DNA of 64,000 nt. Origin: Opisthorchis felineus (Eukaryota; Platyhelminthes; Trematoda; Opisthorchiida; Opisthorchiidae). Below, one piece after another: positions 54,101 through 64,000 of the stretch. The notes beneath the pieces were generated by a model. That model did no database searches. It was given only the letters and a program-made list of their open reading frames with translations, and was not told the DNA's origin. The stretch lies in assembly GCA_004794785.1 (NCBI GenBank), contig SJOL01009849.1, positions 2,022,079-2,086,078 on the forward strand. Direction: 5' to 3'. The translations under genes were made by a program, and so were the position numbers. Numbering within the stretch: position 1 is the first letter of the stretch; the number at the start of each line of letters is the position of its first letter.

Positions 54101-55644
54101 TAGCTAGTTTGCGCAGCGATTTCGCCGCGAACTCTATGGATATTGCGTTTTGCAACCCAATAGATTACGTAATGATAAACGCAAGGCGGAAGAACTGACA
54201 CGTTTTGCTGCAACGAATGTGAGACAAATTACGCATTCAATTTTCATGTGATTTTTCTGGGCTTAACGATCACAATAATTAGTACGGTAAAAAAAGTATA
54301 GTTACCATGGGGTACACACAAGCTTTAGGACGTGGTAATCTTAACAGTAGCCGCAACGTAGAAAGGGCAAGAAAGATTCTTCCGGGATCTCAGTTCTTAT
54401 AATATTTTACTTTAGATACTAGAGCAGCAGTTCTTGACTGAGAATGGATCATTCCTGATAAAAGCGACTCGTCAACTAAACTAGCTAGGTTAGCCCTTCG
54501 GAAATATACCTTCAAACTTCTTTCATCATAGGAAAGTTCAACTGCTGGAATAAGGCGTGCATTACCGGCTCACTGATAGAGTCCACTCAAAAAAGACATT
54601 ATTGTCCTTATAGCCAAAATTCACCCTGTTTATTTTTTGCCAAAATAACAGAATATGAATCCTGGGTAGGTTCAGTATGTTCAGAGTCTTTTCTCGTATC
54701 TATCAGCCCGTCACTCTTGTTCTCCCTGGTTTACACCGTCACCATATTTGAATCCGTGCAAACAGTCTGTGCCTTTTAACTGTGCACAGTTATCTAGAAT
54801 TTTTACCATCACTGAATAAAAAATCCTCCTCGGATACCACCCTTTTATTGTGGACATATTCCATTGAAGAGTTGCTGCCTGCAGTATCTTCCTTTCATAA
54901 GCGTAAGCTGTAGTAACAAAGGTATGTTTGGGTGCATTTTAGTAAATTTGGTCACTGTTGTGAGACCCAAAACAGTAGACTACATTATAGTTTTAGGACA
55001 CCAGTGTGCCATTTGTTATTTTGATGTCAGACACGCAAAGATTCTAAAGTGCAGCTATTTTGTCAGCAAGCATGCACTGTTGCCTGTTCATATTTAGGTA
55101 AGGGTAACACGTCCGCCAGAAACTACAGAGACAATTAGCTTGATATCTAGCTGATTATGATCGCGATCACATTTCTCGTTGTTTCCCTTAGTTAAGGTAG
55201 CGTTTTGTTGCCTGACGTCTTCACCCGAATGCTTTCACCATTCAGGCTGACGAGCCAATATTTCGTTACGCGTGTCTTAAAAATAAGCACAAAACTTACT
55301 CTGTAGATGAAGGCTTGGTATGAGCTTTTCAGCAAAGAACCACTCTAGGGCCAGCATAAAATTTCATTTTCGGATAACTACGTAAGAATGTTTGGAATTG
55401 ATAAACTTTCCATTCTCGTAGTCACTGGCAAGCTAAAGGATGCCTAGCCAGAAATTTGGTTCCATTTTGTCAATCTGGCTGAAAATGCGTCTTCTGGCAT
55501 CCCTAGCATATAGTTGCTTATCGCAGCCAGCCACCGTTTGAAGTTTTTGCATTTCAATATTGCTAGCAGGTGATCCACTCTTAGTCAGAGCCTTCTTCAT
55601 CGATTGTGAACATAAAGTTTAGTTAATTTTGACCTACCGACAGG
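51160..55644. other. No gene recognised
   Basis: Many short frames, the largest 88 codons (52839-53105, minus). No repeat or RNA gene was identified. Confidence 0.45.
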
Positions 55645-56133
55645 ATGGACCGCAATGACACTAAATTCAAATTTGATAGCTTTGAAAATAGAAAGCGCTT
55701 TTTCTCTTTGTTTACGTATTTTTACGTAAAATGTGATATCGTCTTTGCTGACCATCGATGGCTGTTTACAAGCTGTGCTCCAATACAATCTAAATATATC
55801 TCCGGACCCTTTTCTTCCGACACGGTATTTTTTAGGAGGATTTGTCCTATGACTGCTAGATTGCTGTTTAGTTTGAAAACGTGCAAAACAGAACGAATGG
55901 TCTGCTTAAGTTGGCCACTTGCTGATCACATAAAATGGTACAAGTTATTTGGAAGATTCAGAAAACATGTAATTTCGTCTGAATTTGCTTTAAATGGGTT
56001 ATCTTTGTTCACAAACACAAACCCCACTAAATCCCATGGTTTTCGTACAACTGCTTTTTCTCTACATCCATTCCCTCTTTGGACGATTTTCATTACGGCT
56101 GACAAGATACTTGTCCGAAACACTGAACATTAG
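55645..56133 (+). other. Longest open frame of the window (162 codons), function unknown
   Basis: The frame starts MDRNDTKFKFDSFENRKRF and contains several aromatic-rich stretches but no domain, signal peptide or clear membrane segment. With about 6% stop codons at this composition, roughly 0.2 frames of this size are expected by chance in 128,000 bases of both strands, so it is only mildly surprising. The antisense strand between two stops reads LNSNLAVIGQILLKNTVSEE, which looks more protein-like. Either strand could carry a relic or exon, but no splice context was established. Confidence 0.15.
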
Positions 56134-58186
56134 TGGGAAACCTATTGTTTGGGAATACTCCGATTTTTATTGTCAGATATTTTCAATACCAAGTGTAGAC
56201 AAACCAATTTTGAAGCAATTTGGTTCACCCTACTTTGTAAATTACTTTTGTAAGTAGTGTTGCTTAAATTTGAGAAAAAAATAAAGAACTTTCAGGCCTT
56301 CTGTATTCTATCTGCATTGTCACTTTTCGAATAGCAAACTTAAACGGACCTACGCTGCATTTTAGCTGAAGCACATTACACAGAACTAAATATTACACTA
56401 ATTTCTGGGCTTTTCTGTGGCAGGATAATATCACACAGACTTCACCACCTACCACAAAAGTACACATAGTGACAAAACACCAGATATGCGGGTTGCTTTA
56501 TCGTGCAGTGTCCGGTAGGAATATCCAAAAACTAGTCGCAGATGACAAACCTCAAAATAGGGTTCAACGTAATCTTGCTTGCATCAGCCTCGAGGCCATG
56601 GATTTATTAAAGAAACCATTGGAATTCTCGTTGCACCACTGGCGACCTCAGTATGTATGATATGCCTCGGTTTGCCGCTTCTCCTGGATTCCCGTACTTT
56701 TTCCACATAACGAATTTACCAAATTCAACATTACGTTCCGCATTCTGTGCACTTGTTGAACGGAAACCATTGCGCCGTGTGTTACTTCTCGCGTATGCAA
56801 TTAAGGGTGCACATTCTTCCACAAGATAGGTCAAATACATTTACAAAAACTTAGACACTTCTTATCTTTCGTGCTGTCGTTTGTAAAACACATCTATTGG
56901 GATCGTTTTGAACATGTTCTGGAAACTGCACGAACAGCACCATGCGGGTTGACAAATAGCCCTCGAGCAGTTACGCGTTACAGAATGACAGTTCGTTTCA
57001 TCGCAGCTGGAAACGTTAGTGCGCTTTTTGAGTGCGATCAACGCCCTGTCGAAACTGCTTCACTCATCTGAATACAAGGGTTTTCCAGAACCCAACTTTA
57101 AGAGAGAAATATGAAAGGGTTGAAAATTTTCAATCTGGCGTTTACGATATTTTCGAAACTAACCGACTAGTGTATTTTGTTGACTGCTTTTAATGCGGAC
57201 CCGCTATTCAAAGGAATATTGGTAGTTCACTTTGCATTGCCGGCCACTGTTTTTTTTCGCTGAGCTGAACTATTATTTTGCCAAACTCTAGTTACCTATT
57301 TTGGCGACATCGTTAGTGCGTAGTTGTGTAGGCAGGCGGTATGGTGCGTCACGTGAATCTACGTGCTGGTGCTCGGGACCGACCTTCCTTGACGATTAAG
57401 TATTTGCGTATATGATGTTCTTAGATGGTTTGTCAGCTTTTGTTACAATTATTTGGCACCTGGGTGATTGTTAACCATATCTGATCTGTCTTTCTTTTAT
57501 TGGTTGGCTCACAGCGAGCGCTAACTTTGAAATATCCATGTTCCATGCTTTGGCCTTTGCAAACGTAACTCAAGATGGATTCCTATCTCCTGTTTTCTTG
57601 TGGGGGTATTCATTTTCGCATGATAATTCTGGTTTAAACAACAGTCCTACGTATCCAATCGCGCGTAGCCTCGATTACTTTTGACATGTCGATTAAATGC
57701 ACACGTCTCCTGTGGGTTCAGGTGCCAAGATGTTTAGGTTTCCCAATGCGATTGTGCTGTTTCTCATCCTTATGCGTAGAGGTCAAGGAGAACAGATGGT
57801 CTTCTGGTTGTCGCATTATATTCTTTTGCCGAGGTACATGGTTTTCTCTCGAGTTTCCTATCGATTCCTAATGCATGTTTCTATCGATGGCAATGTTTGT
57901 ATCCATGCAAATTTCCAAGATCTTGTGAGAATGTGCTTGCTCAGTTTTGAGTTATCTGGATGTGTGGAATGCACTGAAGTTCCTATGGGATGGTCCAAAA
58001 TAATTTAGCCTTCGTTGATCTTCTAAGGGTATACCGGAATCTTGTAGGTCAACTTACAGGAGACCAGTTTAAGTAAAAAACCATTCAAGAATTACACTCA
58101 TTTGCAAATTTGCACGTAATTTTACGCATTGCGATATCTCGAATAACGTAGCAACTGAGGCGGCCAGGTGCAGCACATTCAGTTGC
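56134..58186. other. No gene recognised
   Basis: Frames up to 103 codons (57697-58008, +) without a recognised domain. No repeats seen. Confidence 0.45.
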
Positions 58187-58202
58187 TTGGAAACATCACA
58201 AA

Positions 58203-58238
58203 CGAGAGATTCAGCTGGGTTCCAGGTGAGTCTCTCGC
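58203..58238. repeat. Hairpin module upstream of hammerhead copy 2
   Basis: A near-perfect hairpin: arms 58203-58218 (CGAGAGATTCAGCTGG) and 58222-58237 (CCAGGTGAGTCTCTCG) pair at 15 of 16 positions, with a 3-base loop. It matches the hairpin beside hammerhead copy 1. A 94-codon minus-strand frame (58069-58353) passes through it, reading [18 protein letters not shown]. This may be a coding relic of the parent element. It lies about 100 bases before the ribozyme. Confidence 0.65.
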
Positions 58239-58327
58239 AAAAACCAAATTGGTTTGCAAATGAGTGTATTTCTTGAAAACAGTCCAATTTGGGTTCAAGT
58301 AGAACATAAGGTTGACGAAAAATCGGG

Positions 58328-58380
58328 GACTGCGCCTGCCTGATGAGCCCCAAAAAGGGTGAAACCGGTCGTGGGCTGTC
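58328..58380 (+). ncRNA. Hammerhead ribozyme, intact core, dimer-type stem III (copy 2)
   Basis: All invariant hammerhead nucleotides are present: CTGATGA (58340-58346), GAAA (58361-58364), and U-C before the cleavage point (T58369, C58370). Stem I: 58334-58339 pairs with 58371-58376 (six pairs, two wobbles), then an internal loop, then GAC (58328-58330) with GTC (58378-58380). That is the loop/bulge layout of natural type I hammerheads, where peripheral contacts speed cleavage. Stem II: G47-T60 wobble plus CCC (58348-58350) with GGG (58357-58359), loop CAAAAA. Stem III is the palindrome ACCGGT (58364-58369) with no loop, so it cannot close in cis as a monomer. Two copies in trans or tandem could pair. 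This matches the minimal hammerheads known from Penelope-like elements and animal retrozymes. Predicted cleavage is after C58370. Confidence 0.85.
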
Positions 58381-61300
58381 GAAAAATTTTCAGCAACCTT
58401 ATGAGTAGTACATTGCGTAAAAAACCTGTCATTTTTTATTTTGACCGCTTGTACTCCGGTACTTCCGAAAATAATAAACTTCGAAGTCTGATATTTTAAA
58501 TGGAAAAGCCCACTGAAGAGTTCGCTTTGTATGCTACTGCATCAAAACTCCATTAATATCAAGGACGGCCTAAAAGTTATTTTGACGATTACATTGCTGC
58601 TTTCGGAAGCCTCATCAAAGAACTCTCCTGCGACTGATGCCAGATGGCGGCGTTGATAAATGGTAAATTGGCTGCTAAGCACAAGTCATTCTACAGTTTG
58701 TCAGTATATTCTGAAGGATACGATACCTCACACCTTCTTCCCAACTGTGAACGAACGAGGCTTACATTAACCGGACCTTGAGTAAGCTGCAATTACGTTG
58801 GTGTTCTCATCTCTGGTTAAGTAACTTGAGTTTGCCGTCGAGGTGGCATTGCCGAACTCAAGGTGACTCTTAAAAATAATTCAATTAAGCGGAATATACC
58901 CAAAGTAACCTACTCATCACTTAGCCTAATTAAAGGCACATTTTGCTGCCTTCAAGTTATATATCTATAGGCACCACCTTGTCTTCCAACTGAAGCTGGG
59001 CAAATTTCATTTTGTGTTTCCAAAGGATACAAAGCATTGTTTTTCTCAGCTATGAGTTCCGAATTTGCTTTCCTTTTCCCTTCACTCACCTGCATTGCAT
59101 CTGTATTACTGCCCTGTCATTTTCCTTGAAGGATAGGAAGTGGCCACCTTCTTGTTTGATCAAGAGGTATGTGCTTGTTTTTATCCTTTCCAAAATTTTT
59201 GCCGCTTTTTGTGTGCCTCAAAAAGGTATTCTATATGACCTTAGTCGCACCTTGAGCGGGGATATTTCTGGCTCTACAAGTTAAAAACTAAACGACACAT
59301 TGGAAAATGATGTCTTCGAAATAGCTTGTTTCATACCACATTTCTGGTAGTAATACTTTGTATCGGGTCTCGAAAAGCTAACCATGTGAGTGGACCATCT
59401 TCGTTTGGTTCTACGAGATTTGCGGATCGAATGTCTGCTTTTCATTTTTGGGGGGTTTCAAGACTTGGGTCTTGTATTCCCGATAAGTTGATGTGTGCTT
59501 TTAAAATAAGTGAGGAACACTGTGGACGTGATTTTCCAATGCTGAAGTTTTAACATGAGCTTTATTGAGCATGTTTTCGTCAGAAAAGTGAATGCACCTT
59601 CGATGAATAATTCCGGCAATTTATACATAAAAATGGTGATTTCGCGAAAGCATATTGTCTATTTTTCACTACTGTACTAGAACAAAGGAGGTAACGTTTT
59701 TCTATTGCTAAAAAGTGCTACTGGGCGAACAACGACGCATTTTGCTCGTTAATGTTACACTTCTCATCCAATTGGTATGTCAGGTGAAAGGTCGAAGTTA
59801 TGCATGCAAAGCGAATATAGTTTGGAGGTTATGATGTTAACCTGGCAGCATAATGAGCGCAATTCAGCAAACCTTTTCGCATGGAAAAATAATAGTAGCA
59901 CACTTCCCGCCAAGATGACCGATGTCCACTTTACGGAATTCTGTCAGGACGTCCCCAAACATTACTCAGTGTGACTGCCAACAACGTGGACTTGTTCGAC
60001 AAGTGTCAGTGGTCCAGTTTTCTCCTGGCTAGCTAAATGTCAAAACCTGTGCGTACTCATGATTACTTGGAATCCCTACCTAAAAAGGTTTGTCATAAAA
60101 CTTTCCACAAGTTGTTTATGGTCAGATTTTGAAAACCTTACCCAATTTGATTTAGCTCATCCAATGTACTCAGATTACTGTTCGGTAGGAAGTCTCGGAG
60201 GTCTGACCGGAAAGCTATGAGTTTGCCCACGGATCCATGGAACCATGTTTATTTGATTCGCTACATTTGATTAACTCATAATGGGTCGCCGTTACTATCT
60301 AAAGCAATGTGAGACTTAAACACAGACCCACTAAAAATACCTTCACCAACCACCGGTCGGTCTATACAACGTTGCGCTAGAAAAATGTTTTTAATTTTGG
60401 TTTTGTTTCAAACTGTTTTGGTTGGACAAGAAACTTTTACGTTCTAACCACATTTGTTGTTAGTCTATCAACAACACAATGCCTAACTCTGCTTATGCTC
60501 AAGCTGATCCAATGGACTGCACGTTATTTGGAAAACTTAAAGCGAGTTTTTGTAAAACAAAACTATGAGTTTGATTCAAGTATGCGAAACCAGACATAAG
60601 TTACGAACTGTCAAAATGTAGTACAGCGATATGCTATAAATATAGTTGAATGAAAACAAAAATTTTTAGCATAGGAGAAGTAGTCGAGGTTGAAATTTGA
60701 ATCCACTCGTAAGAAAAGCACATGATAAAGACGTTAGATTCACTTGGGTTTTAAGTAATGTCTACATAACGATTCAGGGGGCTAGTTGTTTGGTAACTAA
60801 CATCCCTAACTAACGGAATGTAACCGAACAGTTTGTTTGTGCTTTTTAAGACTGTGTTTGGTCCCTCGATGATCGATATAAAGAAGAACCATTTGATGTA
60901 AGAAATTTTAAACTCTTTATTTACGTATGATCCCCACAAAATTCTAAAGAGCCCGTCCCACTCTACTTTCCAGAGTTGGGTTTTGTGACTCATTTTGTTT
61001 CCATTCCTGCTGCACAAAAACGGGAGGATTTATTCTGCCGGTAGACAGGTAACGAATGCATTACCTAGCCATATTAAACATATAGGTTGAGTTCTGTCAG
61101 GGTCTTTGCCAAAAGAGATGTCACAACAAATACAGTTGTTTTTCTATGAATAAATCAAACATTGGGCTCCATGATATGCTGCCTCTATGACCTTACTACA
61201 TAAATTCGATCTCTCCTACGGAACGTTTTCATTTTAGTTCGGCGTCGTCGGTAGACAGAATTTTTCGGATGCCTCAATGGAAATGTAAACAGTGAAAAGA

Positions 61301-61539
61301 TTTTACGTTCTAAACAGTGCTATATCGTAGTATCTCACACCATGCTTTCGACAACGAAAACCGGCGCTTTATATAACCATGACAAATCCTTTTTGAGCTT
61401 AGCCACCTTATTAGATGGTGCACGAGGTCATTCCGGGTCAGTTTGTATTGTTGTGAGATCAGATCAGGAAGTGATAGTATCCGGTAGTCGACTTCCTATT
61501 TTATCATATGCGTAAACCAGCTGCTGTCTCAGATGCTGG
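58381..61539. other. No gene recognised; first 40 bases belong to the hammerhead repeat
   Basis: Bases 58381-58420 match the flank of copy 1 (TTTTCAGCAACCTTATGAGT shared). The rest has frames up to 90 codons (59012-59284, +) and nothing recognisable. Confidence 0.45.
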
Positions 61540-61810
61540 TAATTCGGCACTGATTTATTTTGGATAGCACGGGGTAGAGTCCTCTACAAAACACGTGAAG
61601 ATTGCAAAAGACCGACGGACAGTCGACTACTAGCCAGGGCTTCTTTGGGGTTGAGTAGGTTGCCGAAATCCGTGATGAGCAGGCCAAACTTATAGAGCAA
61701 TCCTACCCTGAGACTCATCCAATAACCCCCATGCTCCGGGTGCGAATCCCACTCGTTTGCATTGTGTGCTTGAACTCATTTCCGAAATGAGGTAGTGCTT
61801 GAAAGTCCAA
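61540..61810 (+). repeat. Possible retroelement 3' end / SINE-like tail
   Basis: GGGTGCGAATCCCACTCG near 61739-61756 contains a good box-B/T-arm string (GTGCGAATCC), preceded by about 150 bases of G+C-richer sequence. A box A at the right spacing is not evident. It may be a SINE fragment, or the 3' part of a LINE that mimics one. There is only one copy here. Confidence 0.3.
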
Positions 61811-62345
61811 CGGCAAAGAAATGTGCAATACAACAATGGTTATTTTAGTTAATGATACGTAAATGGCAAGAATGAGTCTTAACTTTTATATAAACAGAGT
61901 TTCGTTGTCTCAACTTATCACAGAAAGCTTCATAACGATCGGAACATCGTCACACCTATCTTGATTAACTTTTACCTCCAAACTGTGGAAGACCTGGCTC
62001 ACTGCCCATGCTTTTACTACAACACAGCATATGACTGACGGAATTCTCAAGTTTCCGAGTGAATACCTCACATAATTCTTTACAATTTGCACTAAATAAC
62101 ACTCAAGGTTTTGGCACCTCTTCTCACTGAGACTGATCACCTGAATTTTATCCTTATGCTTTGAGAATTCGCTGGTCATAGCCGTTACCTGGTTTCCTTA
62201 CGAGAGAAAAATTGTTCGTGACAAGAATGCCACTCTGTGTGATAGCCGAGCTCAGTGAAGTTAAGCGGTAGTAATCACGGAAAGTTACAAGTTTGTGTTG
62301 TAGTGGACGGAATGACATTATATAACACATTATATATGAGGCTGT
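61811..62345. other. No gene recognised
   Basis: An 89-codon minus-strand frame (61910-62179) without motif. At 62252-62266 the string GAAGTTAAGCGGT resembles the internal promoter region of eukaryotic 5S rRNA, but the neighbouring sequence does not continue as 5S. Confidence 0.4.
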
Positions 62346-62349
62346 TAGG

Positions 62350-62410
62350 AAGCCTTCGAGAGCAAACTACCTGTTTCACCCTTCTTGGGACTCATCAGTT
62401 AGGCGTAGAT
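62350..62410 (-). ncRNA. Hammerhead ribozyme motif, decayed (copy 3)
   Basis: On the minus strand CTGATGA (62392-62398), a stem II of four pairs including two wobbles (GTCC with GGGT), and GAAAC (62373-62377) occur in hammerhead order and spacing. Stem III has become ACAGGT, only two pairs, and the base before cleavage is A, giving GTA (still an allowed NUH triplet). Stem I is eroded: only about three of six pairs remain. The 3' flank (CTAACAGCCTCAT) loosely resembles that of copies 1 and 2, and a hairpin-module relic lies at 62594-62640 on the upstream side. Core bases survive better than helices, but activity is unlikely. Confidence 0.65.
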
Positions 62411-62593
62411 CCCAAGGTTATTCGGTTCTAGGCCATTAGCAGTTCAACAAAAAATCGGGGATGGCTCTCATAAGATGTGTTGCCGAGGAGTTCCCAGCCT
62501 CTTTATGGAAAGTTTGTTAATGCAGGAAACCATGTGACGATATCTCCAATACATTACGAAATGAAACATGGGACAGCCTTTGTGAAACAAATC

Positions 62594-62640
62594 CAGTTGG
62601 AGAACATCACAATCGAGAATCTCAGCTGGGACTCAATTTG
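62594..62640 (-). repeat. Decayed hairpin module near hammerhead copy 3
   Basis: The plus-strand text GAACATCACAATCGAGAATC then TCAGCTGGG matches the module at 58187-58220 (GAAACATCACAAACGAGAGA then TTCAGCTGGG). The second hairpin arm is mostly lost. Wider similarity extends upstream to GCGATATCTC-AATA (58130-58143, compared with 62536-62550), so a longer homologous segment is shared by the two loci. An 87-codon frame (62477-62740, +) crosses it and is probably repeat-derived. Confidence 0.55.
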
Positions 62641-62740
62641 GTGTCAGGTTAACGCCAGCTCAGTTTACAACTGGGATTATTTCCTTTTCAGGACTTTTAC
62701 TATAGCAAACCGTCTCAGCAACAAAAGAATTTACTTGTAA

Positions 62741-64000
62741 TGGTTGCATTGCTTAGCCTTTCCTTGTAAGAAATGAATACCTTGGTACTATTTTTGTCCG
62801 TTAGACATACCTACTCACCGCTTACTTTCAATTCTGCACTTACGTACTCCAATCCGAACGATGAATATTATTATATAATACACAAAATATCCTCACATTT
62901 TTCGTCAATATGTGCCACGGCAAGTGAACAATACTCTTGTATTAAAGTTGTATTGAAGTGCACAAAATAGCTCTCGAAGCGGGGCGACTCATTTGTGGAC
63001 GGGTAACATAAATCTCTTCTTTGGTCATCAGGTACCAGAAGAAACAACCGCTGAACGATAACTGAAAAATAACGCACACAACATTTCTTTTGTTGCCACA
63101 TTTTTAATTTTAATGCCGTTTCTGCCGAACGTAATCTCCCTTGGCAACCGTTCAAATGTCAGCGGCAATGTATCATGACCTGGTCTACTTGAAGCCCAGT
63201 CGACAGCAATTGGTGTGCACATTTTAGTCACTTCACGTGTTCCTGGCATATAATCGCAGGCAACACGTTAAGCTCATGGTTTGCCTGCGCACGACTACTC
63301 ACTCGTAACTATGTTTTCATGCTAACACTTCCTGGCTAACATTTCCTTGCCTGACTAATGCACGATGCGAACGTCATTTTTGGTCAACCCGAATTCTGTT
63401 TTCTAGCTATTAAATTCAGCCTTCTCTCCAGGTACAGATCAGGTCTTCCTTTTAAAATAAATATCTATGTAACTCAATATCATAGTGGAATACAGGTACA
63501 GAGGTATAGACGTGGGTCAGTCTAAATATCAACGCACAGTTGCTACCGTCACAGTACAGGCCTGCCCACACACCACACGATTTGACTGAACGATGATGAC
63601 GATTGGAATTAACTATGTATTCACTGCCAATAGAACAACCCATACTTCCAAAGACACGGTACTTTTAGGAGGTGGTCCCGGAAACGGACCACATTTACAA
63701 AAACCATTTATAAACCAACCAAAATCTGATCCTGGCCTCTGGTATAGGCTCTCAGTCTTAGCCACGAAAGAATACTGTTGTGTGGGGTAAACCTGCTGAT
63801 GTTTTCGCATTCGAAAATCATGTGCATTGGTCAGGGCAGCAAAAGCCATAACAACCAGACGTCCGATAATTTTAATGACCATCCCTTAGTAATCGATAAA
63901 CCTGAAAGACACACTGGTACTGTCTATGGGGGCCTTGGGATTCAGTATTAACCAGCCATGTCCAAAAGTCCAAACACGTTCCCGGACATCAAGATGCCGT
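62741..64000. other. No gene recognised
   Basis: Frames up to 94 codons on the minus strand (62871-63155), with no recognised domain. Nothing repetitive was detected to the window end. Confidence 0.45.

Noticed and set aside
58585..58625. Minus-strand TTGATGAGGCTTCCGAAAGC near the intact hammerhead
   Set aside because: The invariant C at core position 3 is T, and no stem I or NUH site follows. It may be a coincidence, though it is close to copy 2.
62240..62290. 5S rRNA-like string GAAGTTAAGCGGT
   Set aside because: The flanks do not continue as 5S rRNA.
1..64000. Bacterial genes, operons, CRISPR or phage
   Set aside because: Frames are short and unordered, there are no ribosome-binding patterns, and eukaryotic retroelement relics dominate.

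Overview
This 64 kb window looks like non-coding, repeat-bearing nuclear DNA of a metazoan, most likely a parasitic flatworm (trematode). It is about 60% A+T and dense in stops, and the longest open frame is only 162 codons. I see no bacterial operon structure, no convincing host gene, no tRNA or rRNA gene and no CRISPR array. The trematode assignment is an inference from recall of repeat families: a decayed non-LTR reverse transcriptase, Penelope-like (PLE) remnants with a GIY-YIG endonuclease, a tRNA-headed SINE whose false translation is familiar from trematode protein predictions, and hammerhead ribozymes. No database search could be run.

Layout. From 1 to 16 kb the sequence is mostly featureless: a decayed hammerhead motif at 3.47 kb with a hairpin just upstream, two adjacent strong hairpins at 5.9 kb, and a CCAAT-rich repeat candidate at 10.55 kb. 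From 16 to 33 kb there is one SINE copy at 16.2 kb (+), weak tRNA-like fragments at 18.4 and 30.4 kb, and a G+C-richer block at 25.2 kb. From 33.37 to about 35.25 kb, on the minus strand, lies a long 5'-truncated LINE relic. It can be followed from a linker region through reverse-transcriptase motifs to the C-terminal stop, but carries many stops and frameshifts, and motifs A and C are mutated. Microsatellites sit at 36.2 and 37.4 kb. Two separate PLE relics, both on the plus strand, lie at about 39.9-40.65 kb and 43.92-44.30 kb. A partial duplication is at 46.2/46.45 kb and a second SINE copy at 51 kb (-). The last 6 kb holds the best find, a hammerhead ribozyme with an intact catalytic core at 58.33 kb, and a third, decayed hammerhead at 62.36 kb (-).

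The parts do not form a pathway. They are layers of dead or non-autonomous retroelements. The one link of functional interest is the presence, in one window, of PLE coding relics and PLE/retrozyme-type hammerheads whose stem III is a loopless palindrome. Such a stem III implies catalysis as a dimer or in tandem RNA. The 58.33 kb motif is the only element here that could still be biochemically active.
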